In this document: positions 1-5,111 of the stretch, one piece after another | Layout: every line of letters begins with the position of its first letter | Numbering within the stretch: position 1 is the first letter of the stretch | From: Spirochaetales bacterium | GTDB taxonomy: Bacteria; Spirochaetota; Spirochaetia; DTKZ01 | Length of the DNA stretch: 6,154 bases | Direction: 5' to 3' | Assembly: GCA_031266855.1 (NCBI GenBank) | Contig: JAISAF010000264.1 | Span: 1-6,154 of the forward strand | Notes under the pieces: generated by a model | Seen by the model: the letters and a program-made list of their open reading frames with translations, nothing else | Databases searched by the model: none | Told to the model about the DNA's origin: nothing | Program-made: the position numbers and the translations under genes

Positions 1-30
1 AAACGTACCTGGCACCTTTTGGGGTTTAAT

Positions 31-66
31 GCCACCCGCAGCGGTATTTATACCGCTGCGGGCGGT
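31..66. repeat. Strong isolated hairpin upstream of repeat site A
   Basis: Bases 35-46 (CCCGCAGCGGTA) are perfectly complementary to 51-62 around the loop TTTA. With one A/C mismatch and one G-U pair the stem extends to 31-66. No T-run follows on either strand, so it does not look like an intrinsic terminator. It is probably a structured part of the repeat cluster or the 3' end of an upstream transcript outside the window. Bases 1-30 show nothing recognisable. Confidence 0.6.
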
Positions 67-80
67 GTAAAGCCCGTGGG

Positions 81-189
81 GCGCGAGGGATTGGAGCGGA
101 AAGCCCACAGGATTTGCATTGGCAAATCCGAGGACTTGAAGCGGAAAGCCCGGTTTTTTTTGTCCGTCTTCGGGCAAAAAAATGCGCCC
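81..189 (+). repeat. Intergenic repeat site A (modular palindromic repeat)
   Basis: The site contains two copies of a unit like GGATTGGAGCGGAAAGCCC (88-106 and, diverged, 132-151). Between them lies a hairpin (GGATTTGC 110-117, loop ATTG, GCAAATCC 122-129). A T-run/A-run palindrome (155-166 with 171-182, loop TCTT) and the tag AATGCGCCC (181-189) follow. Bases 87-158 match 2606-2677 on the opposite strand in 71 of 72 positions. Parts also match sites C and D. No coding frame explains this conservation; a 61-codon frame across it (19-204) looks spurious. I infer a dispersed, non-coding repeat family. Confidence 0.8.
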
Positions 190-198
190 AGATCCTGG

Positions 199-218
199 GG
201 ATAAGAATTCCTGTGTGT
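199..218 (+). repeat. 20-bp tail repeat, copy 1
   Basis: GGATAAGAATTCCTGTGTGT here matches GGATAAAAATTCCTGTGCGT at 3044-3063 in 18 of 20 positions. Each copy lies a few bases downstream of an AATGCGCCC tag and upstream of a gene (deoR here, the M18 peptidase there). It may be the outer end of the repeat unit, or a shared upstream control sequence. Confidence 0.6.
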
Positions 219-259
219 TCGTTAATATTTAAAGTACAAATTCCCCTTGTATTCTGAAT

Positions 260-273
260 TGAAAGCGCTGGTA
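260..273 (+). promoter_or_regulatory. Possible LacI/CcpA-type operator (cre-like) before deoR
   Basis: TGAAAGCGCTGGTA ends seven bases upstream of the -35 hexamer. Its first ten bases fit the TGWAARCGYT core of catabolite-responsive operators and contain the palindrome AGCGCT typical of LacI-family sites. The right arm matches poorly. Position and core suggest an activator or roadblock site for sugar control, but spirochaete use of such sites is not established by this window. Confidence 0.25.
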
Positions 274-280
274 AATTTGT

Positions 281-309
281 TTGACAGAATATCAAAATGG
301 GTTTACTAT
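281..309 (+). promoter_or_regulatory. Sigma-70 type promoter of the deoR operon
   Basis: The -35 box TTGACA (281-286) and the -10 box TACTAT (304-309) are separated by exactly 17 bases, close to the housekeeping consensus. The predicted transcription start is near 316. The ATG at 297 therefore lies inside the promoter and cannot be the translated start of this transcript. The next in-frame ATG is at 327, giving a leader of only about ten bases. Confidence 0.75.
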
Positions 310-326
310 GCTTACCGCTATCAAAA

Positions 327-1115
327 ATGCGGGAAAAATTGATTGAACTGAACAAAAAAGAGTCGCGGCACAAAATAATTTTGCGGGGGCTGGAACTCAG
401 GGAACATATATCCGTGGAGGAGCTTACTGTGGAATTTGGGCTTTCGGAGGCCACGATACGCCGCGACCTTGAGGAACTGGAGCAGGCCGGGCACATTATC
501 CGTGTGCGGGGAGGGGCGCGGATTCTGACGGGCCTGCCTGGAATCGCGCGTGAATTTGAGGAGCGTAACCGGATGCTCATGGCGGAGAAAAGCCGTATCG
601 TGAGCGAAGTGGAAAAATACATCACCGACAACAGCATCATCAGTATTGATGGCGGGACAACGGGCTGGCTTCTGGCAAAAAGGCTCAAGACGAAAAAGAA
701 TCTAACGGTTTTGAGTCATTCGCTGCCGGTCATCGAGGAGTTTGGGGGCGCTCCCGTCAGGCTTCTGGCCAGCGGGGGCTTATTCCGGCACAGGAACCTG
801 GACTTCATCGGCGCCCGCGTCCTCTGGTTTTATCAGGAAATCAGCGTCAACATCGCCGTGGTAACCTGCGACGCGGTAAAGCCGGGTGCGGGAATTTTTA
901 AACTCAGCGAAGACAGCGCCGAAGTTGCCCGCGCAATGAGCGGGGCCGCGGAGCAGGTCTTCGTTATTTCGGACCATTCCAAAATCGGCGCGACCGGAGT
1001 CTATCGCTGCCTGCGGCCCGATGATGTGGATATGCTCTTTATGGATTCAGGGGTTTCGGATGAAAACCGCGCCGCCTTGAGACAGAGCTTCTCTCACAGG
1101 ATCGTCTATTGCTAA
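327..1115 (+). CDS. DeoR-family transcriptional regulator
   Basis: Predicted 262-residue cytoplasmic repressor of carbohydrate genes. An N-terminal winged helix-turn-helix spans about residues 12-65; its recognition helix is in SEATIRRDLEELEQAGHIIR, followed by the wing RVRGGA. The C-terminal DeoRC sensor domain (about 85-250) has the phosphosugar-binding motif IDGGTTGWLLAKRL (107-120), ASGGLFRHRNLDFIG (148-162) and VFVISDHSKIG (211-221, usual form DxSKxG). Family members dissociate from DNA on binding a phosphorylated sugar. The start at 327 was chosen because an ATG at 297 falls within the promoter and the homologous region begins after it. No Shine-Dalgarno is visible, so the mRNA may be nearly leaderless. 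The transaldolase-family gene follows by 90 bases on the same strand and is the likely regulatory target. LSHSLPV replaces the more usual TNSxxI-like segment, so the effector is not predictable. Confidence 0.9.
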   Translation: MREKLIELNKKESRHKIILRGLELREHISVEELTVEFGLSEATIRRDLEELEQAGHIIRVRGGARILTGLPGIAREFEERNRMLMAEKSRIVSEVEKYITDNSIISIDGGTTGWLLAKRLKTKKNLTVLSHSLPVIEEFGGAPVRLLASGGLFRHRNLDFIGARVLWFYQEISVNIAVVTCDAVKPGAGIFKLSEDSAEVARAMSGAAEQVFVISDHSKIGATGVYRCLRPDDVDMLFMDSGVSDENRAALRQSFSHRIVYC

Positions 1116-1134
1116 GATGCGGAAAGAAACAGCC

Positions 1135-1161
1135 GCAGGGCAGCGCTCCGCGCTGCCCTGC
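1135..1161 (+). promoter_or_regulatory. Intercistronic hairpin between deoR and the transaldolase gene
   Basis: A perfect 12-bp GC-rich stem (GCAGGGCAGCGC, 1135-1146, with 1150-1161) closes a TCC loop. It is followed by GCTAAAAATAAAAC, not a U-tract, so it is not a classical terminator. It could be an mRNA-stabilising or processing structure, or a partial terminator, that sets different levels of regulator and enzyme. The downstream Shine-Dalgarno AAAGGAGG (1188-1195) stays outside the stem. The function is inferred only from position and structure. Confidence 0.55.
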
Positions 1162-1205
1162 GCTAAAAATAAAACTATTTGTTTTTGAAAGGAGGAAGAA
1201 TATCA

Positions 1206-2564
1206 ATGAGCGTTAATTACGGACTTCTGCGGCCACAGGAGAATGGCATGGTCTTTAGCGTAAAAGCCCTTGCCGGCAATGGCGGCAAAACCAGCCTTAT
1301 ACAGGGCGAAGAAGCCTATGTGCGGCGCTTCTGGAACCAGCCTATAAGCGCCCGGCTGTATGCGGATATCGCGCTCGCCGCGCGGTACATCGGCGTAACG
1401 GAAAACTTTCGGGAAGTAGTTGATTACTTTAAAACCCCCGAAGATGAAACCCCCGCGGGCTTCCGGCTGGAGTTCATTGCCGAAGCGGACGGAGTAGTGC
1501 GCGCCGACCTGGTACGGGACATCGGCTACGACAAAAACGGACAAAAGAGGCCCACAAAACTGCTCTTTTCCGCGGACTCGGCAAACCCCTACGAAGTCGC
1601 GTCCATCGCAAACCTTATCGCAAACCTAACCTGCAATCCCGGCATTATCTACGATCTGTTTATCAACAACCCGAAAGCCAACGCGGGCAATAAATTCAAA
1701 ACCCGCGACGAAGTTATGAGCGAAATCGGGCGGATACTCGGCCCCGGCGTGGATATCAGCGTGGAACTCAACAACCCCTTCGAATCGGACATAAACAAAG
1801 TCCTGGAAGAAGCCGCCAAATTCCGCGAAATTCTCTCGCCCTACCGCGTTGTTATCAAAGTTCCCCACACCGGCCCCGTAAACGCGGATAACGTACAGGA
1901 ACTCCTGAGCGGCGATAAAAAGTTTTCGCTGAAATACGACCAGGGAAAAACCCAGGACTTCTTCCGCGGACATAACCTGGCACTCGCGTTGCGCGAACAC
2001 GGCTACCGTGTCAACTTTACCCTTATGTTCGAGCCCTATCAAACGGCCCTGGCCCTCCAGGCAAAACCCTACTTCATCAATAGCTTCATCCGCCACCGCC
2101 TTGTGCAAAGCCAGGAAATCGAACGGCATCTTGAACTCTATCGGACAAGCGGTGACCACTCCTTCCTCGCGGCCCTGCGGCAGTTCTTTATCGAAAAAGA
2201 TTACCTCCCCTCCGGCGCGGGCCAGACCGGCCTTCCTGAAATAAAAGCCGCCGCTGAAAGGCTCCTCCACTATCGCGGTTTTGGCCCCGGCGGCGAAGGC
2301 CGCGACGGACTCGATAGCGTCAGGCACAATCTACGGATACTGAAAAACACCAACCTGCCGGAAACCCGCCTGATCATTTGCAGCATGGAAGGGGAGACCA
2401 TGTACCCCGCGATTGATAAAATGCTCACAGAGGAAGAGTTTTCCTCCATGGCGGACCGTGTGGTAATCACCGCGGAACCCGAATACCTGGCCCGCTTCAC
2501 CAGCACAAACCAGGTCGTAAGCTATCAGCGGCGTTTTATGAACGCGGCAAGCGGAGCCAAATAA
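1206..2564 (+). CDS. Transaldolase-family protein (long form, 452 aa)
   Basis: Class I Schiff-base aldolase fold. Transaldolase-family motifs occur in order: FSADSAN (121-127, candidate catalytic Asp124), LTCNPGII (141-148, Asn144), SVELNN (185-190, Glu187), VVIKVPHTG (215-223, candidate Schiff-base Lys218), VNFTLMF (269-275, Asn270 and Thr272) and FINSFIRHR (290-298), where family members usually have a SPFVGR-like phosphate-binding segment. The family transfers dihydroxyacetone units between sugar phosphates, or cleaves or forms fructose 6-phosphate. The protein is cytoplasmic with no signal peptide. At 452 residues it is longer than the roughly 220-residue FSA type or the 310-320-residue TalB type. 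The extra length is an N-terminal segment of about 115 residues and an inserted region around 300-385. The start at 1206 follows AAAGGAGG with ten bases of spacing; an upstream TTG at 1179 lacks such a site. It is probably co-transcribed with deoR. The exact sugar substrate is unknown, and a non-canonical aldolase is possible. Confidence 0.82.
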   Translation: MSVNYGLLRPQENGMVFSVKALAGNGGKTSLIQGEEAYVRRFWNQPISARLYADIALAARYIGVTENFREVVDYFKTPEDETPAGFRLEFIAEADGVVRADLVRDIGYDKNGQKRPTKLLFSADSANPYEVASIANLIANLTCNPGIIYDLFINNPKANAGNKFKTRDEVMSEIGRILGPGVDISVELNNPFESDINKVLEEAAKFREILSPYRVVIKVPHTGPVNADNVQELLSGDKKFSLKYDQGKTQDFFRGHNLALALREHGYRVNFTLMFEPYQTALALQAKPYFINSFIRHRLVQSQEIERHLELYRTSGDHSFLAALRQFFIEKDYLPSGAGQTGLPEIKAAAERLLHYRGFGPGGEGRDGLDSVRHNLRILKNTNLPETRLIICSMEGETMYPAIDKMLTEEEFSSMADRVVITAEPEYLARFTSTNQVVSYQRRFMNAASGAK

Positions 2565-2570
2565 CCCATT

Positions 2571-2695
2571 TGGGCGCATTTTTGGGCCGCCCTGGCGGGC
2601 GGCCCAAAAACCGGGCTTTCCGCTCCAAGTCCTCGGATTTGCCAATGCAAATCCTGTGGGCTTTCCGCTCCAATCCCTTGCGCGCGCACCAGCGG
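2571..2695 (-). repeat. Intergenic repeat site B (inverted copy of site A)
   Basis: On the minus strand, 2677 down to 2606 equals site A 87-158 with one mismatch (an A to G change in the second unit). It has both CGGAAAGCCC units and the GGATTTGC/GCAAATCC hairpin. Beyond the shared block the terminal palindrome differs from A: TTTTTGGGCCGCCC (2579-2592) pairs perfectly with 2597-2610 around TGGC. The tag TGGGCGCATT (2571-2580) is the reverse complement of site A's AATGCGCCCA. The palindrome begins 15 bases after the transaldolase stop. Confidence 0.8.
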
Positions 2696-2700
2696 CGGCC

Positions 2701-2727
2701 CGCGCCCAGCGCGGAGCGCTGGGCGCG
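2701..2727. repeat. GC-rich hairpin downstream of site B
   Basis: Bases 2701-2712 (CGCGCCCAGCGC) pair perfectly with 2716-2727 around a GGA loop, a 12-bp stem. A related stem, CCCCAGCGC with GCGCTGGGG, recurs at 2879-2901 in site C. The loops and outer bases differ, so it is a similar module and not an exact copy. No U-tract follows. Confidence 0.6.
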
Positions 2728-2737
2728 CCTGCAACCC

Positions 2738-2760
2738 CCGCCGCCGCTACGCGGCGGCGG
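2738..2760. repeat. CCG/CGG-repeat hairpin
   Basis: Bases 2738-2747 (CCGCCGCCGC) pair perfectly with 2751-2760 around TAC. It lies 10 bases after the previous hairpin. The triplet-like composition gives a very stable stem in RNA or single-stranded DNA. Bases 2761-2817 show no further structure that I can identify. Confidence 0.55.
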
Positions 2761-2932
2761 CCGGAGAGCCTGTTCAAAAACTGAAAAACCTCTGGGTACG
2801 CAAGGGGGGCTGGTCGCGATTTTGCCTCGGCAAAATCCGCTCGCTGCGCGGCGCAAGGGATTGGAGGGATGCGAAGCAGCCCCAGCGCGGGGCGCTGGGG
2901 CCGTAGCGATAGCGGAGTCCCGGAAAGCCCGG

Positions 2933-2962
2933 TTTTTTTTGCCCGTCTGCGGGCAAAAAAAA
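2933..2962. repeat. T8-GCCCG/CGGGC-A8 palindrome
   Basis: A perfect 13-bp stem with loop TCTG (2946-2949) has eight Ts on the 5' side and eight As on the 3' side. Being palindromic, it reads the same way on both strands, so neither transcript gets the hairpin-then-U order of an intrinsic terminator. Site A has the close relative at 155-182, and site B has a different stem between the same T and A ends. Confidence 0.65.
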
Positions 2963-2969
2963 TGCGCCC

Positions 2970-3036
2970 GGAGACGGTCGCTTTCCAATAGGAAGTTTAT
3001 ATAAAGGGCGCTTGCCGCGCCCTGTGGAATGCGCCC
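2970..3036 (+). repeat. 67-bp nested module bounded by AATGCGCCC copies
   Basis: Site A reads AATGCGCCC, then nine bases, then the 20-bp tail. Site C reads AATGCGCCC (2961-2969), this module ending in a second AATGCGCCC (3028-3036), then seven bases and the tail. The module begins GGAGACGGTCGCTTTCC and contains the hairpin GGGCGC/GCGCCC (3006-3011 with 3017-3022). Bases 2961-2990 match site D 4765-4794 in 28 of 30 positions. The pattern resembles an insertion with a direct duplication, or recombination between tags. Confidence 0.5.
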
Positions 3037-3073
3037 AAAATACGGATAAAAATTCCTGTGCGTGTATCTCTCG

Positions 3074-3136
3074 TGTACTCTTTTCCAGGGCCGGTTTTTC
3101 CTGTACATTTTTACCTGCGTATATGTACATTTTTTA
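3074..3136 (+). promoter_or_regulatory. TGTAC boxes in the upstream region of the M18 gene
   Basis: TGTACATTTTTA (3102-3113) is repeated as TGTACATTTTTTA (3124-3136) with a start-to-start spacing of 22 bases, about two helical turns. A partial third copy, TGTACTCTTTT, starts at 3074. The palindromic TGTACA core and helical phasing suggest a binding site for a dimeric regulator upstream of the peptidase gene. No clear -35/-10 pair could be assigned here, and the boxes could be chance in a T-rich stretch. Confidence 0.3.
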
Positions 3137-3170
3137 TGGCGCGTTATTTTTGAAAACAAGGAGAGTCCTG

Positions 3171-4625
3171 ATGGCGGACACGGAGGAGAAAACACAGGGG
3201 CAGCTTTTGAGCGAACAGTTGTCATTCAAAATAAAGAATGTGTGGGAAACGGCGGGGGAGAAGGAGCTTGCGGAGGCTGGGGATTTTGCTGTGGAGTACA
3301 AGCGTTTTCTTGATTTGGGTAAAACCGAACGGGAATGTACCGGCCTGTGCTGTGAGGCTTTGGAGAAGGCGGGTTTTGTTCCGCTTGAGGACAGGCTGGA
3401 CAGCGGCGGCGCTTTACAGCCAGGGGACAGGGTGTACCGGAATCTGCGGGATAAGGCTTTGTTATGCGCTATCATTGGAGAACGGCCTGTGGAGGAAGGT
3501 TTTACTATCGTCGGCGCCCATCTGGATTCGCCGCGTATCGATTTGAAAACAAATCCGCTGTACGAGGATTCGGGTTTCGCGCTTTTTGATACGCACTACT
3601 ATGGCGGTATCAAGCATTACCAGTGGACGGCGATTCCTCTGGCGATGCATGGCGTTGTTATTGGCCGCGACGGGCAGAAAAAAAACATCTGCGTTGGCGA
3701 GAAGGACGGCGACCCGGTCTTTACCATTAGCGACCTTCTGCCGCATCTGGCGCAGGAACAGATGGAGAAAAAGGCGGGGGAGTTTTTCAGTGGCGAGGAG
3801 CTTGACATTCTGGCTGGTTCGCGGCCCTATCGCGACGGGAAGGTGGAAGAAAAAGTAAAACTCTCGGTTCTGGAAATTCTGAACCAGACCTGCGGGATGA
3901 CGGAGGAGGATTTCGCTTCGGCGGAAATCGAGTTTGTTCCCGCGTTCAAGGCTCAGGATGTCGGCCTGGATCGCAGTATGATCGGCGCTTATGGACACGA
4001 CGACCGCTCCTGCGCCTACGCCGCGTTCCGCGCCCTTCTGCGTTTCGCGTCCTGCGCCGGGGCGCCCGGCAAAACCATCGTCTGTTTTTTAAGCGATAAG
4101 GAAGAAGTCGGCTCGATGGGTAACACGGGAGCCGAATCCCGCGCCCTGGAAAACTTCCTGGCCTATCTTGGACGGCTCACCCGCGGCCCCGGTTTTTCCA
4201 CCAGCGATTTACGCCGCGCCCTGGAAAAATCCTCCATGCTGTCAGCCGATGTAAACGCGGCCTACGATCCGAACTTCGCTTCGGTCTACGACAAAAAAAC
4301 AGCGTCCTGGTTCGGCAGAGGCATGGCCCTGTCGAAGTACACAGGCCGCCGCGGAAAACTTGGCGGCAGCGAGGCAAACGCGGAGTTCTGCCACAGGGTG
4401 CAGGCAATCCTGGACAAAAACGGCGTGCGCTGGCAGTACGGAAACCTTGGCAGGGTGGACAAGGGCGGCGGCGGCACTATCGCGCTCTACGCGGCGAATC
4501 TGGGCATCGACGTTCTTGACTGCGGAATCCCGGTGCTGTCGATGCACTCCCCCTTTGAGGTCATCAGCAAAATTGACTTGTACACAACCTTCCGCGGCTA
4601 TATCGCGTTTTTAAAAGACGCCTGA
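3171..4625 (+). CDS. M18-family metalloaminopeptidase (aspartyl aminopeptidase type)
   Basis: Predicted 484-residue cytoplasmic zinc-type aminopeptidase that removes N-terminal residues from peptides; many M18 members prefer Asp/Glu, but specificity is not readable here. All catalytic motifs of the family are present: AHLDSPR (His117 metal ligand, Asp119), YGHDDRS (Asp277/Asp278, bridging metal ligand), DKEEVGS (Glu311 candidate catalytic base, Glu312 ligand), SADVN (Asp360 ligand) and SMHSPFE (His459 ligand). LGGSEANAEF (397-406) and DKGGGGTIA (430-438) are also family-like. There is no signal peptide. The start at 3171 follows AAGGAG (3158-3163) with seven bases of spacing; the frame is open upstream to 3012, but that part crosses repeat DNA and reads as non-coding. 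The length suits the longer bacterial M18 subgroup. The gene is monocistronic as far as seen. Codon endings shift from G/T-rich in the first half to C/A-rich in the second. Confidence 0.93.
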   Translation: MADTEEKTQGQLLSEQLSFKIKNVWETAGEKELAEAGDFAVEYKRFLDLGKTERECTGLCCEALEKAGFVPLEDRLDSGGALQPGDRVYRNLRDKALLCAIIGERPVEEGFTIVGAHLDSPRIDLKTNPLYEDSGFALFDTHYYGGIKHYQWTAIPLAMHGVVIGRDGQKKNICVGEKDGDPVFTISDLLPHLAQEQMEKKAGEFFSGEELDILAGSRPYRDGKVEEKVKLSVLEILNQTCGMTEEDFASAEIEFVPAFKAQDVGLDRSMIGAYGHDDRSCAYAAFRALLRFASCAGAPGKTIVCFLSDKEEVGSMGNTGAESRALENFLAYLGRLTRGPGFSTSDLRRALEKSSMLSADVNAAYDPNFASVYDKKTASWFGRGMALSKYTGRRGKLGGSEANAEFCHRVQAILDKNGVRWQYGNLGRVDKGGGGTIALYAANLGIDVLDCGIPVLSMHSPFEVISKIDLYTTFRGYIAFLKDA

Positions 4626-4633
4626 ATTTTTTT
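4605..4633 (+). terminator. Possible weak terminator at the end of the M18 gene
   Basis: GCGTTTT (4605-4611) can pair with AAAGACGC (up to 4621) with one G-U pair, and seven Ts follow at 4627-4633. The stem is short, AU-rich and overlaps the coding end and stop codon. It is the only structure in the window with a U-tract of good length on the correct side for a plus-strand gene. Confidence 0.3.
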
Positions 4634-4664
4634 GGCGCGTGGCGGGTCAGGCCGCCGGACAAAA

Positions 4665-4852
4665 GCGGGAAAACGCCTTCCGGCGGTTTCCCGCGCATAC
4701 ATAGCGCCGCCACCGGGCTATCCGTTCCAATCTTTTTGCCTGCGGCAAAAAGGATTTCCACTACAATGCGCCCGAAGACGGTCGCTTTCCGATAAGTATG
4801 GATTGTAGCGGGCGCTGTCGCGCCCCCGGAATCCCTCGCGCGCGCCCAGCGG
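4665..4852 (+). repeat. Intergenic repeat site D (diverged composite)
   Basis: A large hairpin occupies 4665-4694 (GCGGGAAA with TTTCCCGC, an inner CGCC/GGCG stem, one mismatch). CCGGGCTATCCGTTCCAATC (4713-4732) matches the reverse complement of the GGATTGGAGCGGAAAGCCC unit with a few changes. A CTTTTTGCC/GGCAAAAAG hairpin follows at 4732-4752. Bases 4765-4794 match site C 2961-2990 in 28 of 30, and a GGGCGC/GCGCCC hairpin lies at 4810-4825. AATCCCTCGCGCGCGCCCAG (4830-4849) matches site B 2672-2692 with one substitution and one extra base. It carries the same modules as A-C, more diverged. Confidence 0.65.
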
Positions 4853-4981
4853 AAGCACAAACTTGATTCACAGATTTTTTTAACCGCGAAGTCGACCAAG
4901 TCTAATAAGTTCTGCCCCGTTATGCGACACAGGGGCGCACTCCATTATTTTATACATTCATTATATATTCCGATTGTTTTA

Positions 4982-5098
4982 TTATATTGTTAAACATTTT
5001 GTATCAAAGCTCATTTCTTTAAATGTTTTCATTTTATCTTTCCGAAACTTAACTATTCCGTTTGAAATAGTATCATCATCCAGAATATAACTATTTAG
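4982..5098 (-). pseudogene. Possible frame-shifted 3' remnant of an AT-rich gene
   Basis: Downstream of the 90-codon frame on the same strand, a different frame stays open for 38 codons between TAG (5099-5101) and a terminal TAA. It encodes a protein-like segment containing SYILDDDTISNGIVKFRKDK and then MKTFKEMSFDTKCLTI. The stretch is rich in Lys, Asp and Ile, much like the preceding frame. It may be the rest of the same gene after a frameshift and nonsense mutation. Alternatively, a 16-codon ATG-start peptide could be read from within it (GGAAAG lies just upstream of that ATG), or it may be chance in AT-rich DNA. I do not recognise the protein. Confidence 0.25.
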
Positions 5099-5111
5099 CT
5101 ATCGTATGTTA

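Larger units (their letters stand above)
2818..3063 (+). repeat. Intergenic repeat site C (composite)
   Basis: Modules occur in this order. A hairpin (GATTTTGC, 2818-2825, with 2830-2837) comes first. GCGCAAGGGATTGGAG (2851-2866) follows, as in site B. A 10-bp hairpin (2879-2888 with 2892-2901) comes next. CGGAAAGCCCGG (2921-2932), shared with sites A and B, is followed by a 13-bp T-run/A-run palindrome (2933-2962). An inserted module lies between two AATGCGCCC tags (2961-2969 and 3028-3036). The 20-bp tail (3044-3063) closes the site. Compared with A, the hairpin between the repeated units has been exchanged, which supports a modular repeat. Confidence 0.75.

Noticed and set aside
297..326. 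ATG at 297 as the deoR start
   Set aside because: It lies between the -35 and -10 boxes of a near-consensus promoter and has no Shine-Dalgarno.
26..688. Long minus-strand reading frame opposite repeat A and deoR
   Set aside because: It crosses the repeat cluster and the promoter, has Ser/Arg-rich low-information sequence with no family motifs, and lies antisense to a convincing DeoR gene.
1626..2327. 233-codon minus-strand frame inside the transaldolase gene
   Set aside because: Antisense shadow of a GC-rich gene; its sequence is the complement-driven Ala/Gly/Val/Phe pattern and no ribosome site or domain is evident.
2579..2610. Intrinsic terminator for the transaldolase gene
   Set aside because: The stem is strong and well placed after the stop, but the T-run precedes it and an A-run follows it, the opposite of the required order on both strands.
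81..3063. Insertion sequence encoding its own transposase
   Set aside because: The inverted copies enclose only a DeoR regulator and a transaldolase-family enzyme; no DDE, HUH or serine recombinase motif is seen in any frame.
3012..3170. Upstream extension of the M18 frame
   Set aside because: It covers repeat tail and promoter-like DNA; the ATG at 3171 has a well-spaced AAGGAG and fits the family N-terminus.
2536..3225. Long minus-strand frames across the intergenic repeats (also the 144-codon plus-strand frame at 2570-3004)
   Set aside because: They translate palindromic repeat DNA, giving Arg/Ala/Pro/Gly-rich nonsense, and their lengths reflect GC-rich composition, not selection.
81..4852. 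CRISPR array or tandem repeats
   Set aside because: Repeats are dispersed, of mixed orientation and irregular spacing, with genes between them; there is no regular repeat-spacer pattern or cas gene.
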